DNA of 64,000 nucleotides from Brachypterus glaber (taxonomy: Eukaryota; Arthropoda; Insecta; Coleoptera; Kateretidae). Below, piece by piece: positions 21,661-32,810 of this stretch (the stretch's first letter is position 1; each line of letters starts with the position of its first letter). A program made the position numbers and the translations under genes. Location: contig OY294048.1 of NCBI GenBank assembly GCA_958510825.1, positions 20,353,589 through 20,417,588 on the forward strand. The letters run 5' to 3'. Below the pieces are notes generated by a model, which worked only from the letters and a program-made list of their open reading frames with translations, had not been told where the DNA came from and searched no databases.

Positions 21661-22567
21661 GACGCAAGAAGGGTAAATCTGGATCTGTGGATATCGTTAA
21701 ATGTAAATCTGGCTCTGTGGAAATGTTAAATATCGTTTTCAAAAGAGCTGCTGGCAGTTTATTAAATATGTCAATTTAAAAGAAATAATTATCGAATAAC
21801 TCGAGAACCGCTGATCCTATTTTCAAAAACAAAACACAGTTGAAACCAGAATCAAAAAACCTTTTAAATAAGATTTACATATGTTCTTGTATAAACTTTT
21901 AAAGAATTAAAGAAATTTAAACAATTCAAAATAAAAATGGACTTGTACGAGAAAAAAAATCTAAGTTCTAAGTATTTATTTCAGAGTTATTAAATTTATT
22001 CATTTCAAAAATTCCACACTGCATAGTACTTTTTTGTTGGCAAACTGCACTGCATTGTTTGACCAAAGCAATAATAATTAAAATATATTACCAAATACTA
22101 TTCCGAATAATTCGGCGAATAGTTTCACTCAATTTATTAAATTTATTAAACTTGCGGTAATTGGTAAAGTTTCAACAGTAGGGTATCTGGACCTCAAATA
22201 CTCATGTTATACAAGTATTCTAAATGTTGTACATTAAAGTTTCACGTTAGGTTTCGATAATAGTACATTGTTTCACTCGTGGACTGAGGGGGCATTCCAG
22301 AAAAACCTGGTTTATTTTTTAGAATATTTTCGCAATATCTTTTAAAAGAAAAGTCCTAGCGGCTTTATTTTTGGTAGCACCGTGGCAGACTGTAAGGTCA
22401 TTTTCATACTAAATTTGAAGTCTAGGTCAAGGCTTTCAAAAGTTTAAAAAAATAATAATAAACACATGGGGGTGTTACCAAATTTTGATCAATTTACCCC
22501 AATTCTATTTTTACAAAAGTAAATACACTGCCCAGTAAAAAAGCTTTCATTTTTCACCTCCGCCCGT
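21661..22567. other. No gene recognised
   Basis: A+T-rich sequence without visible element ends. Confidence 0.45.
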
Positions 22568-22945
22568 AAAATGGATTTTTTATTATCAGATTCACTTTCA
22601 GCAACCATAAAAACCTTAATATACCAATTTTTACGAAAACTACCCTCTGCCCCTTTAGGGGTAAAGTTAGAATTTTTTTATAATCAGATTCACTTTCAGC
22701 AACCTGAAAAACCCCAATACACCAGTTTTCATGAAAACTACCCCCACCCCTCAGAGGGTGAAATTGGAAAACATGTGTTATCAGATTCATATTCATCGAC
22801 CCCAAAAACCCCTATATACCAATTTTGAAGAAAATATTAATAATATTGAAAAATATTTACCCCCCCACCCCCTCGGGTGTGGAATTAGAAAAAAATTTTT
22901 ATCAGATTCAATTTCAGCAACCTTGAAAACCCATATATAGCAATT
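22568..22945 (+). repeat. Minisatellite, unit about 80-85 bp, about 4.5 copies
   Basis: Each unit contains TATCAGATTCACTTTCAGCAACC, an AAACCCCAATATACCAATTTT segment and a CTACCCCC(A)CCCCT...GGGG(T)GAAATT segment. Units differ by point changes and small indels. The same units occur at about 60330-60600 inside another element. Open frames on both strands across the array are by-products of the repetition. Confidence 0.8.
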
Positions 22946-23073
22946 TTCAAATTTTTCTAAAAAACCAAAAACAATCCCGAGCGAGAACTTTTGGTAACAT
23001 ACCTGTATGCCAAATTTCAAGTCTCTAGCTTAAAGCGTTCTTTAGTTATCGCGCCCACAAAATTTCCCGGACA

Positions 23074-23132
23074 GACCGATCGACCGACCGACCGACCGAC
23101 CGACCGACCGACCGATCGACCTACCGATCGAC
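23074..23132 (+). repeat. (CGAC)n-type microsatellite
   Basis: A run of GACC/CGAC units, slightly degenerate, directly follows the CCCGGACAG end of the repeat block 22967-23072. The minus-strand frame with repeated SVGR/SIGR residues is produced by it and is not a gene. Confidence 0.9.
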
Positions 23133-23848
23133 AATTTTTTTTTGCTCGAAATTGATTTATATCGACATAAAACGTCATAAAACACAAAAATACACAAAAA
23201 AAAAATTTGAAAATTTTTGCACGAAATTTGGAAAATTTGCAAAATGGGAAAGCAAAATAGATCTTCTGAATGTAAAAACAATTTGTAAAAAACCGTGTGC
23301 GATAGCTTATCTAGAAATTGAGATAAAACTGTGACCCGACCAGTTTTGCTCGGGGAGTTAAGAATTACAAAACGTCAAAATTTTAGCCCAATTAGCAGAT
23401 ACATATTCCTCAGTAAATGTGGGGGGTCCTTTATTGCGTCTGTTACGAGTCGTAACTTACGACTTATTTCCTTTTTTTTCTTATTTTTTCACTTAAATTT
23501 AACTCCAATTAATAAAACATTAAGATAATGCGAATAAGCGAATTGCCAAAATAATATGTTTGTCAGTTATGCTAGAATAACCCTGGCGTCATGTGTGTGT
23601 GTCTTTGTTTGGTAGCCAAGCCTAGTCAGGCTTTACATAAAATGATCATAATGTATAATATTATTATATGAAATGTCACCATTTAAACGCGTTTTTCCAA
23701 ATAAAACTCTCCAAAATATTTTTTTTTTCTTAAATAGTCTTATTTTTTAATATTTTGTGAGGAAATGTCAAAAAAAAATCATAAATTTTTCCCATCTGTC
23801 GGTTTTCAAAACTATTATACATTAGTGTCACGATAAAACGAATCTTCG

Positions 23849-24639
23849 ATAACACCGGCACACAATATAAAAAAAATCTCGAGTGCGGCCGTCCAGACTA
23901 GTTAATTCTTACGTATTTTGGGTCGCTGAATTTGAATGAGAGGTCAGAATTTAAAAGTTAGCGTTCATTTTGAATCCGATGCAATATGGCGATTTTTTAA
24001 CGTCGTCAGATTAGCTTGAAACATGGTACTCGGGGGTTTTTGGGGACGTTTATTACGAATCTGCTGACAGTTTTTCCAAAATTTAAAATGGCGGATCTAA
24101 TATGGCGGATTTGATTTTTTAAAGTTCTCGGATTTGCTTGAAACTTGGTATTCGGAGGTTTTTGGGGACGCTGATTACGAATCTGGTGCCAGTTTTCCAA
24201 AATTAAAAATAGCGGATCCAATATGGCCGATTAAATTTTCCGAGAGACTTTAAAAAATCTAATCCGCCATATTAGATCCGCCATTTTTAATTTGGAAAAC
24301 TGGCACCAGATTCGTAATCAGCGACCTCAAAACCCCTCGAGTATCAAGTTTCAAGCAAATCCGAGCAACTTTAAAAATATAATCCGCCATATTGGATCCG
24401 CCATTTTGAATTTTCGAAAACTGACACCAGATTCGTAACCAGCGACCTTAAAAACCCCAGAGTACCAAGTTTCAAGCAAATCCGAGCAAACTTTAAAAAG
24501 ATATAATCCGCCATATTGGATCCGCCATTTTGAATGCTAACTTTTAAATTCTGACCTCGGATTCAGATTCAACGACCCAAAATACGTAAGAATTGTCTGC
24601 CGCACTCGAGATTATTTTTTTTTGTGTGCAGGTGTAATC
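23849..24639. mobile_element. About 790-bp foldback with internal repeats
   Basis: The ends match as inverted repeats: GATAACACCGGCACACA at the left against TGTGTGCAGGTGTAATC at the right, followed inward by CTCGAGTGCGGC and its complement, and a core TTACGTATTTTGGGTCGCTGAA on both sides. The middle contains at least four alternately oriented copies of a block with ATCCGCCATATTGGATCCGCC and CAGATTCGTAATCAGCGACC. The 71-residue minus frame follows these repeats and is not called. Confidence 0.7.
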
Positions 24640-25118
24640 ACGGGTAGCCTTAAACAAAGTTAAATGGAAAGTCAAATCACCCCGGATTTTTTGATTTTAC
24701 GTTTTTTTGGGAAATTTCCAAAAAGTTTTTGACAAAAATTGAAATCGCTCAAGAAGCCGTTTTTAAATAAATCTAAGAGCTTATATAATTATTATTTTCA
24801 AAAATATGTTTTGTTTTAAGGCCTTGAAGAACCCTCAAGACCCCCACCGATTTTAATTTTTTTTTGATATTCCTAATAAAGGAGTTAAAATGTAATTTTC
24901 CACGCTATTACTAATTAAATTGGACCAGATTCACTCCACCCTAATGTAAAGTAAATTACTTGGAATGTACACTGAAAAAATAATATGATCCAATTTTATT
25001 ACGTTTGGCTGTACTATTAATAGTATAATATTATTAACCAAAATTTTGATATTATTTACCGATTTTTATTTTACTCAACACTATAACACACTTTAAATAT
25101 TAATAACTCAACCTTAAG
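24640..25118. other. No gene recognised
   Basis: A+T-rich sequence with no long frame. Confidence 0.4.
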
Positions 25119-25273
25119 TGGATACCGCTTATCTAAAAGGAACCAAGCGACATTTTTAACGAAATTTTCTTAGGCATGGGAATAGGTTGTACTAAGCCTA
25201 AAGAACCTATTCCCATGCCTATTAAAATTTCGTTAAAATTGACGCTTGGTTCCTTTTAGATAAGCGGTATCCA
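25119..25273. mobile_element. 155-bp foldback MITE (intact copy)
   Basis: Near-perfect hairpin with ends TGGATACCGCTTATCTAAAA and its complement, about 70-bp arms and a short GTACTAAGCC loop. A second copy of the family at 53369-54732 is split by a 1.2-kb insertion, and this copy shows the unsplit sequence. Confidence 0.8.
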
Positions 25274-25654
25274 AGTATAACTTACTACTGTGATACTGAT
25301 AATGTCATACTGTGATATACTTTCCCAAATATTAAAGTAATTATAGCTAGAACGTGTTAGTATTGACAAACAAACATTGCGAGGGGTGCCAAATAGGCCA
25401 GCATATTGTGTTGTGGCAATATGACTAGTTATTGTATACAATATTGACATTGTGGTATTTATATCACAAGTACACTATAAATGTCGCGATATAAATGATA
25501 AATATATATTTAAAAATAATATTACACTATTTATACTACAATAATATTTTTTGTGTAGGTATATAAAAATTTCCTTAAGCACACCTCTCTCGATTTAAGT
25601 GGTTGGGAGCCACTATAACTGATAGTCAGCATAATTTTTTTTTTTTCGTTTCAG

Positions 25655-25772
25655 CAGCCGATTTGAAGAGGTAACAGAAGTATTGGATGATGGCCTGCCT
25701 GAGCCAATTCCCGGTAGCAGTCTGTCTCTGTCAGACACACTGGGAGACCAGGACACAGTGATTGAAATATGA
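25655..25772 (+). CDS. Putative last coding exon of an unidentified host gene
   Basis: A long T tract (25634-25652) ends in TTTCAG, a good splice acceptor. The following 118 bp are clearly GC-richer than the surroundings and stay open in one frame: SRFEEVTEVLDDGLPEPIPG, then SSLSLSDTLGDQDTVIEI and a TGA stop at 25770-25772. The first base completes a codon split by the intron. The encoded tail is acidic and serine-rich and ends in a hydrophobic residue, but I do not recognise the protein. A downstream AATAAA lies at 25903-25908. The rest of the gene would lie upstream, beyond or between the transposons; no other exon was found. It could also be a chance frame. Confidence 0.5.
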
Positions 25773-26448
25773 CTTGCTGAATTGGACCCTCCAGATTTAC
25801 TCAAACACTTAAATTCCTGTCCCCAAAGGAATTAGATACTATGAAACGCTTGTCATATATGTATAGGGTAAATGTCTAGATGTCCGGTATTGGGGTAGAA
25901 AAAATAAAAACTTGTAATCCTTTTCTTCTTAATTTTTTTAATTTTGATAATTCTGGAGATTTGGAATTCTAACCATTAAGCAGTATAAAAGATCACAAAT
26001 TTGTTATTTTCTTCCTACCCTTCCAAATTAAGGAAAAATGGATTTTGTTTAAAAAGCTGCAGTTGCCCACTGTTAATGTTTAGAGGATTAAAAAAAACAA
26101 TATATGTATATATTTGACCATACTCAATTTTTTGAATAATTAATGTAATTTTTTTAATATAAAACCAAATTTAAAATCTTCTACGTAGCTGCAGGGCCAA
26201 AAACTAGTTCAAATAGTAAAAGCTAAGTTTTATTATTATTAAAACAAACATTCTGTATTACGTATCATATTTTCTAAAGTCAAAATATTTACAAAAAAAG
26301 CTTAGCTGTATCAACCTATTTGTAAGGATTTAGTTTTTTACTTTATAGATTAAGCTTCAAAATCAATTTTTGCGCTTCGTCAAGCTGGCACAGATAACAT
26401 AAGCACTCGATGTGCACTGAAGTGGTTTATGTCGAGGTGCGTATACTA
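25773..26448. other. Possible 3' UTR, then no gene recognised
   Basis: The first about 130 bp may be the 3' UTR of the exon at 25655-25772 (AATAAA at 25903). The rest is A+T-rich without a frame. Confidence 0.35.
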
Positions 26449-26579
26449 TTTTTCCTACGACCTAACACCTAAAAATCTGACAGCAGATAAATAAAATCAG
26501 CTAATTGTCACTTCCCAACCGTTGTCATGGGCAACGGGTGGAAAATAGGCACTAAGTACTAACTAGGTCGTAGGAAAAA
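26449..26579. mobile_element. 131-bp inverted-repeat element
   Basis: Ends TTTTTCCTACGACCTA and TAGGTCGTAGGAAAAA are inverted repeats of about 16 bp. The interior also holds CCGTTGTCATGGGCAACGG, a local palindrome. The same terminal motif (CGTAGGAAAAA) appears in the BEL leader at about 38163. Confidence 0.5.
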
Positions 26580-26793
26580 GAAGTTTATTTTTTTAACACA
26601 GGTGGGGGTTTCTGTGCTGGCCTGTCTTGGAAAGTTTGCCTACGTTATAAAATACAAAAGTAGTAAAATTTCCAATTTTTTCTGTTAAATTAAATAAGTC
26701 CAAGATGACTTTAAATGGATCTAGTCTATATATCTAGTCATTTGAAAGATTGTTATTTTTGTAAATATATTTAATTAACATTATAATCTAATT

Positions 26794-27619
26794 ACACAGG
26801 CCACAAAAAAAGGGTTATGTATGAAACATGACATTTCTATGTATTTTGGGCTGTTAAAACCGAATATGATATCAGAATTACCCATTCGCCTTTAGTTTTT
26901 TATAAAAATGGAAAAAACTGGCCCAAAACCACGCACTGAACCAAAATTTTACGTGATATTGATCAATAAAAATTACATAGATTTGACACCGATGTACATT
27001 TTTAATCGTAACAAAGAAAATTAGTTATTATATCAATGCTTAAAACTGGTTGTCTAACTGTAAAATGTATTTAAATAATAAAATTAGTTAATATAATGAA
27101 TTCATACATATAGGCAATGAATTTTAAGCATCGATACAATAACAGTGTTCATCGGTGCAAAATTTTTTTCAGTGTTGAAAATCTTAAAAGTTTCACTTCA
27201 TTTCAAAATTATGGCTGAAAACATATCGGCTTCATTTACTTTTATGTATTTTTTAAAAGCCAGTTGGCAATGGGTTAAGTTCCATTGCTATACTGGCCCC
27301 ATAACCCTCAAGCTTTTATAAAAATCAAAAGAGCAGTACTCAAAATTGTATAATTAAAAAATATTGCCTTCATGGTCGATATCTCAGAAAATACTTAAGT
27401 TATGAAAAGGAATATATTTTTTTTTGTAGAAAATTAAAGAGAATTTAATTAGGATTAAAAAAATCCTTTAGTTTTTTATGAATTTTATGTTTTTTTCGCT
27501 CAGTTTTTTTTTTCGATTTTTATAAAAAAAAACATGTGATTTCAGAATATATATTTGATTCAGCAGCCCATAATACATCGCTTCATACCTCGTAAATTAT
27601 TTTTTTTGTGGGCCTGTGT
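26794..27619. mobile_element. 826-bp foldback, ACACAGGCC termini
   Basis: ACACAGGCCACAAAAAAA at the left is matched by TTTTTTTGTGGGCCTGTGT at the right. About 50-60 bp inward each side carries a TATTTTGGGCTG(T)-type core (26845, and inverted at 27565). No long frame. Confidence 0.7.
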
Positions 27620-27898
27620 TACTTATTATATGCTGCTGATAAAATGTAATCTTGTTAAACCCTTAAAAATTAATAACATATTATCACAAAATTTATTCTT
27701 GTATATATTTATGTGTATTTACCTGAGATCTATAACAAAATTTACAATACTTAGTATGTATAGTACTTAACTTAAAATTAGGTAAACTTGTACTAAAACT
27801 GAATAAAATATTTAAATCGAAATAATACTTTAAATAATCTCAGCTTGTTAAGAAGGGGGGTCTTTTGGACCGCATAGTATATATATATTGTACTAATA

Positions 27899-28986
27899 AC
27901 ACTAGGCAACAAATCTCAACTTTTTTTTTGCCCCGATCGGCAATTAAATTTTTCTTACTAATTCGAGGGCGTAGAATCCGAATCTGACCTTAGAAAAATT
28001 TCAACACCTAAAATTTTTGAAATATAAGTCCAGGAAATAATGACGTTTTTTTTCAAAATCTTAAAAAAAAAAGAGTAGGATTTTGAAAATTTTAGGGTAT
28101 ATTAAAAAAAATACGAGGAACTCAAAAATATATATGACAAGGACCTACTGTCAGAGTAAGTACTCGAAAAAAATAAAAAGCTTAAAATGAAAGTACAGAG
28201 TTTACTTAATTGCTCTTTTGTAGCAAAACTATCAAATCTGTGTAAAAATTTTATAGGACTTAATTTGTAGATTATAAAATTCTCTACAAAATATTTGTAC
28301 AAATATTTTTTTATTTTGCTTAGTTTGTTCGTAAAAAGTAAATAAATGAAAAAGAAACAAAATTAAAGTACACAGTGTAAACTTTTTTCCCGAGCCCAAA
28401 AAATATATTTTTCTTATCAATTTCAAGACGCAGAATCCAAATTTGACCTTAAAAAAATCCAGCACGTCTTATTTTTTAAGTTTTAGTACAGGCAATTATG
28501 TCAATTTAAAAATAATTTATAAAACAAAATACTGTATATATTTTTTTGTTTTTTTAATGGTTCTACATCATAAAAATGTCACTTTATTACATAAGAACCA
28601 TATTACGTAACATTTTTTTAGTTCATTTTTGACAATTTTTAGTATGAGTACGTGGCCATAAGCTTGTCCCCTTATGCACCCTTCTTCTTACCCTCCACCC
28701 CTACTAAGTTTTGTCAGATTATCCATTTTTTTTAATATTTTTTTTTCATAATATCTCTATTTATTCTACCTATGAATTTAAAGTTTCCATGTTTTAAGTT
28801 GGATATTTTTTAACTATTTTTATCTCCCATGATTTTAGAACAAAAGTATAATGATTTTTTCACATTTTTATCTTATTTTTCTCAAAAAACTTAGGTAATA
28901 GAAATATTCTGAGGCCAGATTCGGTTTCAACGACCCAAAATTAGTTAAAAAAACATAACGGGGCAAGAAACCGTGTTGCCTAGTGT
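27899..28986. mobile_element. 1088-bp foldback, ACACTAGGCAACA termini
   Basis: The terminal repeat ACACTAGGCAACA is perfect at both ends, followed inward by TTGCCCCG and its complement, then by a core resembling GGTCGTTGAAACCGAATCTG (inverted at about 28915). A second internal copy of the left subterminal region lies at about 28385-28455. Short minus frames inside show no domain. Confidence 0.7.
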
Positions 28987-30026
28987 AATTGAGGAGGAGA
29001 AAATCAAAATAATGCAGTTTTTGCCTTTGTTACAAAGGAGCTTGTCAATTATTTAACAATCATATTATATTGTTTACTAAGTGCTCACTCACACTCCTAC
29101 TATTTAAAATGAAGCTTTTTTAATTACACAGCTCTACAAAATAAAAAATAAATCGGTTTTCAGAAGAAGTCAGAAATCCAAATCTGAACCAGCAATTTCT
29201 CGTTTCAAATTATCGAGAAAAATGAGCTGAAAATTTCAATATTCCGTGATTTTAACAATCTTTTTCTCGAAACCCAGACCTGATATCTCTATTCTTTCGC
29301 CACATTCGGATTCAGATTCAACAATCAAAAATCCCAACAAATCAGTTTTTGCCATCAGAAGTGGGGTACTTTGGGTTTTGACAAAAAAAATATCCTAAGA
29401 TGAAAATGTATTTTTTTTTAATTTATAACACATATAGCTATCAAATTTACTTAAAATATAAATCAAAGACAAAATACAGCCCTTGTCTATCCGTTCCTCA
29501 ACTTGAGGTATGCTTTGATTCCAAGCTATAGGTCTTTTGATGATAATTATAATCATTACTTATTTTTTTTATTTGGGTTGATCTGCCTTTAAAAAAGTGA
29601 TAATCAAAGTTTACACTGTTATCAAAGTTTACCCAGTGTTACCCAGTTTAAACTTTAAACCGTAGGTACAGCTATTGTATCATGTACATCTTCTGTATAG
29701 AAAGCTGCGGCAGCCAAAATAGCTACAATTTTGACTAGAAAATAGCGGTGGTAGGTAGTTTATAGCTATCGGTTTCTTTAAGGTTGGTATTTAATAATTT
29801 GATCGATCAAATTCTAAAATGATAAACGGTAACATGATACGAGTACAAACCAATAGAACTAACGTTTATAATTCATTAAAGTTTGTTTGGAGAACAAAAC
29901 TATTACAATAATAGATGTATATTTTCTACTAAAGCAGTGTATTGAAGTAAAATAAATTGAATAGTTGAGTTTTAAAAGGTAATGATGTTACATTTTTGGC
30001 CAAATTAAGTTAATAACATGATAACT
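28987..30026. other. No gene recognised
   Basis: A+T-rich. Degenerate copies of the GGATTCAGATTCAAC core motif occur near 29165-29320 without recognisable ends. Confidence 0.4.
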
Positions 30027-30107
30027 TAGATATACACGCATCCTGAACCTCTTTAGATATATACGCATCCTGAACCTCTTAGATATATACTCACCCTGAA
30101 CTTCTTA
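30027..30107 (+). repeat. Three-copy tandem repeat, unit 26-27 bp
   Basis: The units start TAGATATA at 30027, 30054 and 30080 and contain CGCATCCTGAACCTCTT. The third copy is the most diverged. Confidence 0.85.
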
Positions 30108-30219
30108 AAAAAAATGTGTGTTTTATGTCCGTAGGACTAAAGTAGCGTAAAAGAGCTTGTAATTTGGATATCGCAAACAAAAGTTGGGGGTGTACAAGCT
30201 CACAATTTATCAGCCTTAG

Positions 30220-30352
30220 GGCCACTTGCACCAACGATGTTTTAACTTTAAACTTGGTTTAAATTGACATTCAACCAATCAGAAAACATCATTTTCAACT
30301 TAAACTTAGTTTAGTCGAGATAATCCCAGTTTAAGAATTTGTGCAAGTGGCC
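30220..30352. mobile_element. 133-bp MITE with GGCCACTTGCAC termini
   Basis: GGCCACTTGCAC at the left and GTGCAAGTGGCC at the right are perfect inverted repeats. The interior has TTTAACTTTAAACTTGGTTT-like inverted segments. This type of end is common among insect MITEs; no target duplication was fixed. Confidence 0.7.
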
Positions 30353-30724
30353 AGTAAACGTTGAAAATTGAGGATTACGCTTTAGATTTTTTTGATTATA
30401 CCAGAAAGTAATAAGACTATTCTATATTAGGTTTTATATGCTTTAAGCTAAGCTGAGATCAGGATTATTATTATTAACTTATTGCAAAAAAATCGCATAC
30501 GTCGTTGTTAATACCCGCACAGGTAAACCGCATAATCATACAATAAGTTATGTAAAATTTCTTATTATTACTTATTGCTGTATTTTTAACATTTACATAA
30601 TATGTATCCTCATGTATTTTTATATGATAAATTATTTAATTTAGCTGAGAATATTGCCAACGTTAAGTTATGTAATTTTTACAGAATATGCTTCATAAAA
30701 TTTAATTTAACATACATTTTTATA

Positions 30725-31440
30725 CAGGGTTATTCACGGGAGTGGTCTATTAAAGGAGAACCAATAATTTTAAAAATCTGAAATTTTGAACTTTGGCGTT
30801 TTTGAATATGGCCAATCGATTAAAAATATTTTCATGCTTGTGTCGCTTCCTGTTGCACTTAACTTTGATTTTTTAAATGGAACACCCTATATATTTTTTA
30901 ATATTTAAATTTCCCATTAAATATTCTTTATTTTAATGCTATCTCCCGTAGTTTTTGAGTTATTCAAGTTTTTAGCGAAAAATGAGCAAATTCAAGCACC
31001 CCTAAAAAAAATAATTTCTCCTTAATTTTTTAAATTGTAGAAAAGTTGTTCTGTAGTTTGGACTTTTTGGTGCGATGTACCATTCCAAATGGTCCATAAA
31101 AAAGTTAAGCAGAAAAAATTTTGGGGCAAAAAGGTGATAAGACCCCCAATTTTGGAGGCCCCTGGTTAAAGCAACTATATGCAAATACCATTGGCTAAGG
31201 GAACCTTCAAGTATTACGTAACGCAAATTTTAATCATTAGGAAAAGAGCACAGGCAATACCTCGTTGCTATAACACAAAAGTTCCTGAGTTATTAAATAA
31301 AAAAATTTGGAACCCTTTTTGAAGGGGAGCGCCCGCGGGCTTAGCTCTCTTACGAATTGTTTTAGGACAATGTTTATAGAAAGTTTTTTTTATTTTTGGG
31401 TAAGGAATTGCACCCCGTACTTAGGAAACACTCTGTATAA
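30725..31440. other. Possible element remnant with TACAGGGT / CTGTATA ends
   Basis: Starts TACAGGGTTATTCACGGG and ends ACACTCTGTATA, like the ends at 32021 and 39360. At about 31199 it contains a single end of the 21421-21657 family. The 74-residue minus frame has no recognisable domain. Confidence 0.35.
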
Positions 31441-32020
31441 GTAGTGTGTAATTTGTAAATATACAATTATATTATATTAGTTAAAGCCATTTAGCTTCAT
31501 TTGAGTAAAAATGTATTTACTTATATTTAAATAAATATAATGTTAAAATATTTTATATAAATGTGCCAAAATCATTTTCCAATATTACAAAATGAGTTAA
31601 AAAATATATGACGCAAACTAAAAATTGTATAAATCTATAATAATAAATGAATGTTTTTTTCTAAAAATATTAGTTTTATTTTACATTTTATTTGAAGCAG
31701 CAAGTGGAGGTGTTATGTAACATATTTAAAGTTTTAAAATTTACAATGTATGAAGGAAGTATGAGGCCCTTCTATGATAATGTTAAATCAATTTATTTAT
31801 TAATTAAATACATAAAAAAACAAAGTCACACGTATAATTGATAACCTCCTCCTTTTGTTGGAAGTCGGTTAAAAAGTGAAATAACACCTTTATCCACTTG
31901 CCGCTTCAATTTATCAAAAAAAAGTTTAAAAAATCTACAGGCCTGGAGAGGAACAGAAAACCTGCCAACCATAAAAATAAAAGCAAGCAGTAAAGATATG
32001 CAATACTACGCATTTCAGTA
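31441..32020. other. No gene recognised
   Basis: A+T-rich sequence without visible element ends. Confidence 0.4.
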
Positions 32021-32433
32021 TACAGGGTGTATTTGAAATAGCGTAGGAAATTTTATTTTACATGATAAAATATGACAAAAAGTTCGTATAAACATATGTC
32101 TAAAAATGCGTCTAAGGGAGCTACGCCCCTTTAAAATTGGCTAAAAAAATCGGTTTTATTTAATAACTCAGGAACCCTTTGAGATATGTTAACGAGGTTT
32201 TGCACGTGAATTAATCCTAATAAGGCCCATCTTTGTATGTCATTTTCACGTACTTATTTAAACCAGGGGTGTGCGAAACGGGGGGGCCTTATCAGTTTTT
32301 TGTCCCAAACTTTTTTCTGTGTAACTTTTTTGCAATTTTATTTTTGAAATATGATTCCTCAGGTCAAAATACATAAAAAAGGTACTCTTGTTGTAATACT
32401 GTAGGATTAACCGTTTTCGAGAAAAGTTCATTT

Positions 32434-32696
32434 TGAATGAATAAAACCACTTGAAATCAATCTGTGATGGTTTATTCCTATTTTGAGTACCATTGAAATA
32501 ATTAACAATAAATTGTTACACGCTAGATCAGGGATCTTATGGCACTGGCCAAGATTTGCCGAAAAACACATGATACCCAAATATGCGAGTGGGGGTAAAC
32601 CCCTACTAGTACAGTTACATCATAATTTTATGAACACAAAATATACTTAAATTATAAAAATATTAATTATTAAAAAACACAAAAATGGCTCAAACA
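32434..32696 (-). repeat. BEL 3' LTR
   Basis: 263 bp, TGAATGAATAAAACC...CTCAAACA on the plus strand. A complement of AATAAA at 32471-32476 could be the polyadenylation signal of the minus-strand transcript. Confidence 0.93.
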
Positions 32697-32708
32697 TGCC
32701 CCCCACCT
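32697..32708 (-). promoter_or_regulatory. BEL polypurine tract
   Basis: On the minus strand AAGGTGGGGGGCA lies directly before the 3' LTR, the expected site for plus-strand DNA priming. Confidence 0.75.
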
Positions 32709-32810
32709 TGGAAGGATCCCTTACAAAATTTAAAATAAACACAAAAATTAATTGTCTTTTTTGTAACTTAAAGAAATGTAAAGTTGAAAGTCTTTTTCTT
32801 TCTGGAAAGT

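Noticed and set aside
22568..22945. Regular repeats that could suggest a CRISPR array
   Set aside because: Units are tandem without unique spacers, and the context is eukaryotic.
22554..23281. Several overlapping open frames on both strands
   Set aside because: They follow the minisatellite and the CGAC microsatellite. Repeated units with lengths near a multiple of three keep frames open by chance.
26581..26660. Possible exon after TTTTTTTAACACAG
   Set aside because: The acceptor-like site is followed by a short frame without coding bias or conserved motif.
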